Origin: DATGQT01 sp033720695
GTDB taxonomy: Bacteria; Bacteroidota; Rhodothermia; Rhodothermales; Rubricoccaceae
Assembly: GCA_033720695.1 (NCBI GenBank)
Contig: JAWWCA010000220.1
Coordinates: 1 to 5,814, forward strand
Length of the DNA: 5,814 nucleotides
Direction of reading: 5' to 3'
Shown: positions 1 to 5,217 of the stretch, piece by piece
How positions within the stretch are numbered: the first letter of the stretch is position 1
Layout: each line of letters opens with the position of its first letter
Notes under the pieces: generated by a model
Seen by the model: the letters and a program-made list of their open reading frames with translations, nothing else
The model's database searches: none
What the model was told of the DNA's origin: nothing
Made by a program: the position numbers and the translations under genes

Positions 1-1016
1 CGGAAGTAGGTCCGCTCCTCGATGTACTCGTCGTAGAACACGTACTCCCGCTGCGTCAGCGGCCCGCTGTTGTACCCCAGCACGGCCCGGAGCGTGCGGA
101 CCGGACCGGCCCGGTTCACGATGTGCGCGCCGCGCGCGAAGGAGGCCGTCCGCTCGTGGCGGTTGCAGAGGTTGTACCCGTTGACCTTGCCGCGGTCGAT
201 GAGGTCGGGGCCGTCGCCGAGCGAGAGGGAGTCGAGGATCCACCGGTCCGAGAAGTGCGCGCGGTAGCTCGACCCCTCCACCCACGTGTCCTCAGGGTTC
301 GCGCCCAGGAGGTACCCGACGTACCGGCCGGTGGGGCCGGTGCCCCGGCCGTAGACGTCGTAGTGCTCGGTGTAGGGCACGCCCTCCGCGATCGGCTCGC
401 ACGCCTCCGACGGCGTCCGCATCTCCTTCTGGCAGTACACCGGCGAGAACGAGACGTACGAGCCCGCGTCGGGCGGCGGCCCCGCCCACCCGAAGAGGTA
501 GACGTAGGCGGGGGCGCCCCCCTCCGGCGCCGTGAGCTCGACCTCGACCCGGCTCCCCGCCACGGCCCCGGCGGGGTCGGCCGCGCCGTCGGGCCGGCGG
601 CCGGCCGCGTCGCGGGCCATGAACGCCACCTCGTCGTCGGCGTCGAAGGCGAGGTCGGTGGAGTCGGCCCCGACCCAGGTGCCGGGGTCGGTCCAGTACG
701 TCATGTACGCGACGTCGAACATCTCCTGGCAGTCGCTGTCGCACTCGCCGTTGGGGTGGAAGTCGCCGTGGCGGTAGGCGAGGGCGACGGGGTAGTGCCT
801 CCGCTCGTCGACCTGGACGGGGACGGGGGCCCACCCCCCGTCGTAGCGGAAGGCGGCGATGCGGTCGGGGTCGTGGCCGAGGAGGGCGGGGAGGCGTTCG
901 CCCTCGAGGACGACGGGCTCGTGGGCTCGGGCGGGGCTGCCGGGCTGGGCGGCGGCGGTGAGGGGGAGGGCGACGAGGAGGAGGGGCAGGAGGCGGCGCG
1001 CGCGCAGGGGCGTCAT
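1..1016 (-). CDS. Secreted protein of unrecognised family, N-terminal part (C-terminus beyond the left edge)
   Basis: An open frame runs from the ATG at 1016-1014 to the left edge without a stop, giving 338 codons. Residues 1-23 form a signal peptide: an Arg-rich start (RARR), a Leu/Val core and AAA before Gln24, typical of signal peptidase I. The mature part is rich in Tyr, Trp, Asp and Gly and looks like an extracellular beta-rich protein. It has a GWAPVPVQVDER segment (61-72), an FDADDEVAFMARDA segment (124-137) and five cysteines (92, 96, 195, 206, 284) that could form disulfides. No catalytic motif is recognisable and I cannot assign a family. The missing C-terminus could carry a sorting or anchoring domain. 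Codon-position G/C bias and protein-like composition make this frame real, whereas the overlapping frames on both strands give Arg/Pro- or Gly/Val-rich nonsense. No Shine-Dalgarno motif precedes the ATG. Confidence 0.85.
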   Translation of the reverse strand, partial: MTPLRARRLLPLLLVALPLTAAAQPGSPARAHEPVVLEGERLPALLGHDPDRIAAFRYDGGWAPVPVQVDERRHYPVALAYRHGDFHPNGECDSDCQEMFDVAYMTYWTDPGTWVGADSTDLAFDADDEVAFMARDAAGRRPDGAADPAGAVAGSRVEVELTAPEGGAPAYVYLFGWAGPPPDAGSYVSFSPVYCQKEMRTPSEACEPIAEGVPYTEHYDVYGRGTGPTGRYVGYLLGANPEDTWVEGSSYRAHFSDRWILDSLSLGDGPDLIDRGKVNGYNLCNRHERTASFARGAHIVNRAGPVRTLRAVLGYNSGPLTQREYVFYDEYIEERTYF

Positions 1017-1105
1017 TGGGGCGGAGAGGAAGAAAGACTCTTGGCGGTGAAGCCTGAAGGTCGTAACTCAGCCCCAAACAAGCAAATGGGCGTCTGCGGC
1101 AATCC

Positions 1106-1137
1106 GAGCGGGGCCGAGGCGTGTTCGGCCCCGCCTC
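1106..1137 (-). terminator. GC-rich hairpin after the DUF2911-TPR gene, possible terminator
   Basis: A perfect 9-bp inverted repeat (1109-1117 with 1125-1133, 7-base loop) can be extended by three more pairs (1106-1108 with 1135-1137) across a one-base bulge. It begins 22 bases past the stop of the DUF2911-TPR gene. No T-run follows on the minus strand, so it is not a textbook intrinsic terminator. It could end transcription in a high-GC genome or only protect the 3' end. The rest of the 1017-1159 gap is locally AT-richer around 1061-1090, where a promoter for the left-edge gene would be expected, but I see no convincing -35/-10 pair. Confidence 0.5.
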
Positions 1138-1159
1138 GCACAGGCTCGGGAGGCGCGGC

Positions 1160-2200
1160 TCAGCCGCGGAGGCCGTCGAGGATGGCGTCGATGCGGGCGT
1201 GCTGCTGGGGGGGCGCCATGCTGCGCGCGCGCTCGTACTGGGCGATGGCCTCGTCGGTGCGGCCGGCGGCGGCGAGGGCCTCGCCGAGGCTGTCGTAGAC
1301 GTTCCACGAATCGGGGTGGTCGGCCACGTTCTTCTCGAAGATGGCGATGGCCTCGTCGGTGCGGCCCTGGCCGAGGAGGAGGTAGCCGTAGGTGTTGACC
1401 TCGGCCTCGTTGGCGATGGCGAGGAACTCGGCCTCCTGGACGTCGGCCTCGTCGGCCCGGCCGAGCGCGGTGAGGAGCCCGATCCGTGTGCCGAGGTTGG
1501 TGCCGTTCTCGTTGATCCCGATGGAGCGGTCGGCCCAGCCGAGCGCCTCGTCGAGGCGGGTGCCGGTCTGGAGGGCGAAGGCGGCGATCTGGTTCCAGCC
1601 GTTCCAGAAGAAGCCGGGGAGCCCGCGCAGCTCGCGCTCCATGTTGGCGAGCACGACGTCGGGCGTGTTCACGGCGATCGCGACGGGCATCTCGCGGTCG
1701 GCCCAGTGGAGGACGAGCGTGGTGCCGGCGTTCGTCGGGTCATCAAACCGGTAGCTGAGGCGCTCCTCGAACGGCGCCTCCCGAGGGGAGACCTGCACGC
1801 GCAGGGCGTCCTCGGCCTCGTTGTAGGAGAACGAGCCCCAGGCGTCGGCCATCGTGCTGAAGATCACGGTCCAGTCGCCGCTCGCGGCGGGGATCACGTG
1901 GAGACCGTAGCGGCCGGCCGGGAGCGCCTGGCCCTCGACCCGGATCGGCGAGGTGGTCTCGAAGACGGTGTTCTCGTTGGCGCCCGCGCGCCACACCTGG
2001 TCGTAGGGCACGAGCGAGCCCCAGATGTCCCGGCCGTTGACGCCGGGCCGGTGGTAGTCCACGGTGAGGTCGGTGAGGCCGACGGTCTGCATCACGCGGG
2101 CGTGGGGGCTGGCGCGGGGCGTGGTGAGGGCCGGGCCCTGCGCGGCTGCCGTGGCGGCGAGGAGGGCGATGACGAGGAGGGAAGCGGAGCGTAGGGGCAT
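1160..2200 (-). CDS. Secreted DUF2911 domain protein with C-terminal TPR repeats
   Basis: 346 aa from the ATG at 2200-2198. Residues 1-20 are a signal peptide (hydrophobic core LLVIALLAATAAA, cleavage before Gln21), so the product should be exported. Residues about 29-170 match the DUF2911 family, with the typical DYHRPGVNGR (48-57) and VWRAGANENT (69-78) motifs and a later LPAGRYGLHVIP strand. The C-terminal third holds two or more tetratricopeptide-like helical pairs (about 267-295 and 299-330, each with GR-TDEAIA). The biochemical function of DUF2911 is unknown; TPRs usually mediate protein contacts. An in-frame ATG 63 bases upstream (2263) would add 21 residues, but it would place the signal peptide internally and the TATACT element inside the gene, so I prefer 2200. 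The gene appears to be transcribed alone. Confidence 0.9.
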   Translation of the reverse strand: MPLRSASLLVIALLAATAAAQGPALTTPRASPHARVMQTVGLTDLTVDYHRPGVNGRDIWGSLVPYDQVWRAGANENTVFETTSPIRVEGQALPAGRYGLHVIPAASGDWTVIFSTMADAWGSFSYNEAEDALRVQVSPREAPFEERLSYRFDDPTNAGTTLVLHWADREMPVAIAVNTPDVVLANMERELRGLPGFFWNGWNQIAAFALQTGTRLDEALGWADRSIGINENGTNLGTRIGLLTALGRADEADVQEAEFLAIANEAEVNTYGYLLLGQGRTDEAIAIFEKNVADHPDSWNVYDSLGEALAAAGRTDEAIAQYERARSMAPPQQHARIDAILDGLRG

Positions 2201-2227
2201 GGCGGAGGCGGGTGGGTGCGTACCGGG

Positions 2228-2258
2228 AGTATAGGGCAAGCGTGCTAATGGTTTAGCA
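2228..2258 (-). promoter_or_regulatory. Putative promoter and 16-bp palindrome upstream of the DUF2911-TPR gene
   Basis: On the minus strand a TATACT hexamer (2233-2228) lies 28 bases before the chosen ATG and fits a -10 element. Just upstream is a perfect inverted repeat TGCTAA-N4-TTAGCA (2258-2243), which covers the spacer and the expected -35 position; no good -35 consensus is visible. The local sequence is far more AT-rich than the surroundings. The palindrome could be an operator, or a weak hairpin ending the App1 gene, whose stop is 31 bases away. The assignment is by pattern only. Confidence 0.4.
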
Positions 2259-2288
2259 GGCACTTCCGCGTCCCTCGTCCCTTCGAGG

Positions 2289-3401
2289 CTAGGGCTCGGC
2301 TTCCTCGGCCGTGGCCGCGTCCACTCGGGCGACGGCCTCGGGCGTGATCAAGCCGAGCGCGGCGGCGGCGCGGGCGGCCTCCCCGGTGTCGGACACGAGG
2401 TGCATCGGGACGCCGCGCATGGCGAGGTCGCGGGCGATCAGGCGGACGGCCCGGTCGCGGGCGGGGTCGGTGACGTCGCGGACGAACACGGCGCGGATGC
2501 GGCCGGGGTGGCGCGCCACGACCTGCTGGTAGATCTCGGGGTCCTCCTGCCCGCTGTCGCCGACGAGCACGAAGGGGAGGTCGCGGTAGAAGGTGAGGAG
2601 GCGGCCGATGTGATCGAGCTTGTGCGCGTGGTGGCCCGACTTGATGAACTTGCCCGGGTCGATCCCGAAGTCCTTGAGGAAGAGCGGCCCCTCGGGCACG
2701 TCGCGGTGGGCGAAGGTCCCCATGAACTGCCGGTAGAGGTTCCACGGCGAGGACGAGACGTAGAACGTCGGGTTGAAGCCCTCGCCGTCGGGCCCCTCCT
2801 GGAGAGCCTGGTAGAAGGCGCCGACGCCCGGGAAGACCCGCCGCGTCGTGGCGTTGTTGAGGAGAACGACGCGGGCGAAGCGGAGCTTGTTGGTGGCGCC
2901 GGTCCGGATCACGGTGTCGTCCACGTCGCTGATGACGCCGAACTCCGCGTCGGGCGGGGGCACGACGACGCGGGCGACGGCGGTCGCGGGGGGGCCGTCC
3001 TGCGGGGCGAGGAGCGTGATCCGGACGTCATGCCAGGGCTCGTGGGCGTCGGGCGCGGGCTCGGGGCGGAAGGCGACGTCGAAGTAGCCGTCCTCGTCGG
3101 TCTCCGTCTCCAGCGCGGTCTCGCCGTAGGCGAGGCGGAGGTGGGCGCCGGGGATCTCGTCGCTCTCGAATCGGCGGAGCGTGAGCCGGACGTTGTCCCA
3201 CCACGAGAGGCCCGCCTCGGAGTCGGTGCGCTTGTCGTCGAGGACGCGGCCCTTGAGGCGGAAGCGGTCGGGCCGGCCGTAGCCGTGGTAGGGGAGGACC
3301 TGGAGCGACTCCCACAGGTCGAACCGCCACTTCACGCCGAGCTTGGCGCGGTCGAGGACGGATTCGATGCGGGCGAGGGCGTGGGTGAGGGGCGCGAGCA
3401 T
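2289..3401 (-). CDS. App1 family protein (DUF2183), HAD-like phosphatidate phosphatase-type
   Basis: 370 aa from the ATG at 3401-3399. The C-terminal half carries the DUF2183/App1 catalytic domain, which in yeast App1p is a Mg2+-dependent phosphatidate phosphatase. Visible HAD-type motifs are SDVDDTVIRTG (DVDDT at 159-163; first Asp would be the nucleophile), a Ser-rich motif II YVSSSPWN (216-221), a Lys in HAHKLDHI (K261) and motif IV GDSGQEDPE (281-289). The N-terminal region (about 30-150) looks like the beta-rich domain common in bacterial App1 proteins, beginning with PYHGYGRPDRFRLKGRVLDD. No signal peptide is seen, so it is probably cytoplasmic. An alternative in-frame ATG at 3458 adds 19 Arg/Pro/Gly-rich residues, would sit 6 bases after the VOC stop, and would put the hairpin at 3415-3437 inside the gene. 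I favour 3401, though 3458 is possible. The substrate in this organism is unknown. Confidence 0.88.
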   Translation of the reverse strand: MLAPLTHALARIESVLDRAKLGVKWRFDLWESLQVLPYHGYGRPDRFRLKGRVLDDKRTDSEAGLSWWDNVRLTLRRFESDEIPGAHLRLAYGETALETETDEDGYFDVAFRPEPAPDAHEPWHDVRITLLAPQDGPPATAVARVVVPPPDAEFGVISDVDDTVIRTGATNKLRFARVVLLNNATTRRVFPGVGAFYQALQEGPDGEGFNPTFYVSSSPWNLYRQFMGTFAHRDVPEGPLFLKDFGIDPGKFIKSGHHAHKLDHIGRLLTFYRDLPFVLVGDSGQEDPEIYQQVVARHPGRIRAVFVRDVTDPARDRAVRLIARDLAMRGVPMHLVSDTGEAARAAAALGLITPEAVARVDAATAEEAEP

Positions 3402-3414
3402 GGGCGGGGGGAGA

Positions 3415-3437
3415 GAGGCGCGTCCTACACGCGCCTC
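3415..3437 (-). other. 8-bp stem hairpin between the VOC and App1 genes
   Basis: A perfect inverted repeat GAGGCGCG / CGCGCCTC encloses a 7-base loop. It lies in the stretch between the VOC stop (3465) and the preferred App1 start (3401). No T-run follows, so it may be a processing or attenuation hairpin, a weak terminator, or chance in GC-rich DNA. If App1 starts at 3458 the hairpin is coding. Confidence 0.35.
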
Positions 3438-3464
3438 GCCCCGCCGGGGGTCCGACATCGGGGC

Positions 3465-3866
3465 TCAGCGGGCCTCGCTGATTTCCAGGAGATGGCCGTC
3501 GGGGTCGCGGAAGAAGCAGCGGACCTCGCCGCCGCGGTCGTTCGGGGGCGTCAGGAACGTGGCCCCGCGGGCGCGGAGGATCTCGTAGGCGGCCTGGCAG
3601 TCCGGAACCCGCATCGTGAGCTGGTGGCTGACGCGGTCGGGGTCCGCGGGCGGGGCGAACGTGACGGTCGGCTTGTCCTCGGTCGGCCCGCCGCCAGTGA
3701 CGAGGAGGAGCCACGCGCCCTGGAACTGGAGCACGACCGAGGTCCCGCCGTACTCGCGGTAGACCTCGGCGCCGAGCACGTCGCGGTAGAAGTCGCGCGC
3801 CCGGTTGAGGTCGGAGACGACGAGGAGGTGCGTCAGCGCGACGCCGTCGGTGGGGAAGTCGTTCAT
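3465..3866 (-). CDS. VOC family protein (glyoxalase/bleomycin-resistance/extradiol dioxygenase fold)
   Basis: 133 aa, the usual size of a single-domain VOC protein with two beta-alpha-beta-beta-beta modules. Module one has ALTHLLVVSDLNRARDFYRDVLG, with His13 as the expected first metal ligand. Module two starts at VSHQLTMRV (His81) and ends in the family signature FRDPDGHLLEISE, with Glu128 as the terminal ligand. The metal site thus looks intact, pointing to a working metalloenzyme or binding protein. Members range from glyoxalase I to fosfomycin-resistance and dioxygenase enzymes, and the sequence does not tell which. The start follows a 113-bp gap from the dioxygenase gene with no evident Shine-Dalgarno motif. 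The App1 gene follows in the same direction after 6 or 63 bases, so the two may be co-transcribed, though no functional link is obvious. Confidence 0.9.
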   Translation of the reverse strand: MNDFPTDGVALTHLLVVSDLNRARDFYRDVLGAEVYREYGGTSVVLQFQGAWLLLVTGGGPTEDKPTVTFAPPADPDRVSHQLTMRVPDCQAAYEILRARGATFLTPPNDRGGEVRCFFRDPDGHLLEISEAR

Positions 3867-3979
3867 GGTCGCGCCTGGGGTCAGCCCTCCATGTCCAGGG
3901 TCCCGGCGCAGCGGGCGCAGAGGCAGGGAGCGTCTTTTGTGGAGCCGGGCCTAGCGGTCCCGCGGGCGGGCGCCGGATC

Positions 3980-4621
3980 TCAGCCGAGGGCGAGGACGAA
4001 GTCGAAGGCGGCGGCGGGGCCGTCGTCGGACTCGGCGAGGGTCATCTGGCATTCGGGCCGGTAGAGGCCGTCGCGGGCGTTGAGGGGCTCGCCGGGGAAG
4101 TAGAGCTGCGTGGTGAGGATGTCGCCGTCGGGGGCCTGGACGCGGACGTGGACGTGGGGCGTCCGGCCGGGGTAGCGGCCGGGGACGATGGTTTCGAGGC
4201 GGTAGCGGCCCTCGGCGTCGGCGAACTGGTGGCCGCGGCAGCGGTCGCCGTCGTTGTCGTAGGCGCCGTCGTCGTCGGCGTGCCAGAAGTCGAGGAGGGC
4301 GCCGGGGACGGGCGCGCAGGTCGTGTCGAGGACGCGGCCGGCGAGGACGAGGACGGTGCCGGAGAGGCCGGGTTCGAGGAGCGAGGCGCGCTGCGGGGAG
4401 TCCGGCGTGTAGAAGGGCCCGGCGGTCTGTCGCGGCGTGGGCTCAGGGTCGTCGCCGTCGTCGCAGGTGGGCGTGGGGGCGAGCGTGGCGGCGTGGCCGG
4501 GCGCGGCGGGGCGGCAGCCGACGAGGCCGAGGAGCGGCACGGCCGTGGCGAGGGCCGGGGCGGCGAGGAGGGCGCGGAGGAGGCGGCGGCGGGCCGCGTC
4601 GGGAACGGAGGGGTCGGGCAT
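3980..4621 (-). CDS. Intradiol ring-cleavage dioxygenase-like lipoprotein (protocatechuate 3,4-dioxygenase fold), Tat-type signal
   Basis: 213 aa from the ATG at 4621-4619. The N-terminus has an Arg cluster ARRRLLR (10-16) resembling a twin-arginine motif, a hydrophobic stretch, then LVGC with Cys36 as lipobox cysteine, so the protein is probably exported folded by Tat and lipid-anchored. The mature part shows QTAGPFYTPDSP (65-76), a family signature. It also has the four non-haem Fe(III) ligands expected for intradiol enzymes: Tyr121 (DDDGAYDND), Tyr150 (PGRYPGR), and His156 and His158 (TPHVHVRV). The family cleaves catechol-type rings between the two hydroxyls using O2, but exported members have no well-established substrate. 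No other aromatic-catabolism gene is in view. An upstream ATG at 4705 would add 28 residues and overlap the duplicated dnaE end by two bases. I reject it because the signal sequence would become internal. Confidence 0.9.
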   Translation of the reverse strand: MPDPSVPDAARRRLLRALLAAPALATAVPLLGLVGCRPAAPGHAATLAPTPTCDDGDDPEPTPRQTAGPFYTPDSPQRASLLEPGLSGTVLVLAGRVLDTTCAPVPGALLDFWHADDDGAYDNDGDRCRGHQFADAEGRYRLETIVPGRYPGRTPHVHVRVQAPDGDILTTQLYFPGEPLNARDGLYRPECQMTLAESDDGPAAAFDFVLALG

Positions 4622-4683
4622 GGCATCGCGGGGTGGCCTACGGCAAGGTACGTCAGCCACAAACCATCCCGCGACGGGCACCC

Positions 4684-4699
4684 GCCCGCCAAATCGGGC
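4684..4699 (-). terminator. Small hairpin just after the duplicated dnaE end, weak terminator candidate
   Basis: A 5-bp inverted repeat GCCCG / CGGGC with a 6-base AT-containing loop begins three bases past the stop of the dnaE 3'-end copy on the minus strand. Further GC-rich self-complementary stretches follow to about 4668. There is no clean T-run. If it is a terminator, it was probably the original dnaE terminator, and hicAB now lies between it and the intact dnaE gene. Confidence 0.25.
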
Positions 4700-4701
4700 C
4701 C

Positions 4702-4808
4702 TCACGCTTCGGTTTCGATGGCGACGGCGTCGCGGCCGAAGAGGCGGTGGACGCCCTTCATGAAGCCGGGCGTGAGGTCCACGACGGCCGTCCGGGCGTG
4801 GAGGGGGA
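4702..4808 (-). pseudogene. dnaE: Duplicated 3' end of dnaE (33 codons plus stop), untranslated remnant
   Basis: In the minus direction this stretch encodes the last 33 residues of DnaE again, from LHARTAVVDLTP to AIETEA, followed by TGA. Compared with the intact dnaE end it has 2 mismatches in 101 bp (4704-4804 against 5220-5320). Both change an amino acid: Asp178 becomes Gly and Leu194 becomes Ile in the numbering of the visible DnaE fragment. The stop also differs (TGA here, TAG in dnaE). It starts four bases after the hicB stop, in a different frame, with no start of its own except an internal ATG giving 19 residues. It is best read as the duplicated or leftover gene end created when hicAB arrived. 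Confidence 0.85.
4704..4804. repeat. 101-bp direct repeat flanking hicAB, left copy
   Basis: This copy pairs with 5220-5320 at a constant offset of 516 bp, with mismatches only at 4719/5235 and 4766/5282. Identity stops abruptly at 4703/5219 on one side. On the other side it stops at 4805/5321, after which three more bases match. It contains the 3' end of the dnaE frame. Confidence 0.95.
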
Positions 4809-5027
4809 TCAGGCCGCTGTTGCGATCACGACGTACTCGACGTGTGCACACGGCGGTAGGATGGGATCGCCATCCTCACGCATCCCGTCGAGGTGGAACG
4901 CGATAGCCTCGCGGATGAGGATGCGCACCTCCTCCTCGCTTTCGCCCACGGCGATACAACCTGGCAGGTCGGGCACGTAGGCTCCGAAGCTGTCTCCTTC
5001 CCGCTCAATGACGACGGCGTACTGCAT
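4809..5027 (-). CDS. hicB: HicB-type antitoxin, short form
   Basis: 72 aa, starting two bases after the hicA stop (TAG-CC-ATG). The sequence has the HicB partial RNase-H-like fold pattern: an N-terminal strand (QYAVVIEREGDSFGAYVPD), the hallmark LPGCIAVGESEEEV turn, a helix (LIREAIAFHLDGMREDG) and a final strand ending VEYVVIA. HicB proteins bind and block HicA. Many carry a C-terminal ribbon-helix-helix or helix-turn-helix DNA-binding domain; this one stops right after the last strand and has none, so direct autorepression by HicB alone is not expected. Toxin-then-antitoxin order and tight spacing are typical of hicAB. Local G+C is about 62% by hand count (4861-5160), well below the flanks, which suggests horizontal acquisition. 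Confidence 0.9.
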   Translation of the reverse strand: MQYAVVIEREGDSFGAYVPDLPGCIAVGESEEEVRILIREAIAFHLDGMREDGDPILPPCAHVEYVVIATAA

Positions 5028-5029
5028 GG

Positions 5030-5215
5030 CTACTTCAGTCCCGCTTGCTTGAGGATGCTATGGAGTGTGCCCTTCGGCACGTCGAGGTTCGGCTTCCCGG
5101 CAATGGTCACGGTGCCAGGCTTCGTGGGGTGCTTGTACTGGCGATGGCTTCCTTTCGTTCGGGTGTGAACCCACCCGTCGGCCTCGATCTGCTTGATGAT
5201 GTCGCGGACCTTCAC
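5030..5215 (-). CDS. hicA: HicA-type mRNA interferase toxin
   Basis: 61 aa from a GTG start at 5215-5213, two bases after the dnaE stop. The protein is full length for the family: KVRDIIKQIEADGW (N-terminal helix), then TKGSHRQYKHP with the conserved catalytic His24, then a beta segment PGTVTIAGKPNLDVPKGTLHSILKQAGL (helix at the end). HicA has a double-stranded-RNA-binding-like fold and cleaves mRNA and tmRNA; HicB neutralises it. The GTG is chosen because homology begins at its next residue. The frame is open further upstream, but only as an Arg/Pro-rich shadow of dnaE. With no visible promoter of its own, hicA is probably translated from the dnaE message by termination-reinitiation. The module shows no truncation or missing key residue, so it is likely functional. 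Confidence 0.92.
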   Translation of the reverse strand: MKVRDIIKQIEADGWVHTRTKGSHRQYKHPTKPGTVTIAGKPNLDVPKGTLHSILKQAGLK

Positions 5216-5217
5216 CC

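Noticed and set aside
123..1298. A 391-residue plus-strand open frame over the left-edge gene.
   Set aside because: Low-complexity Val/Gly/Ala/Arg sequence antisense to the signal-peptide protein; it crosses the intergenic hairpin and shows no family resemblance.
1121..2194. A 357-residue plus-strand open frame over the DUF2911-TPR gene.
   Set aside because: It is the antisense shadow of a gene with recognisable DUF2911 and TPR motifs; its composition is Gly/Val/Glu/Ala-biased.
3867..3979. A promoter or small RNA in the gap between the dioxygenase and VOC genes.
   Set aside because: Only a short CCCGCGGG palindrome (3959-3966) and an AAAAGA patch are visible; no promoter pair or stable hairpin is convincing.
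2400..4064. A 554-residue open frame on the plus strand spanning the App1, VOC and dioxygenase genes.
   Set aside because: Its composition is Gly/Val/Ala/Glu-rich with no domain. It lies antisense to three genes with clear families, and such long antisense frames are common in high-G+C DNA.
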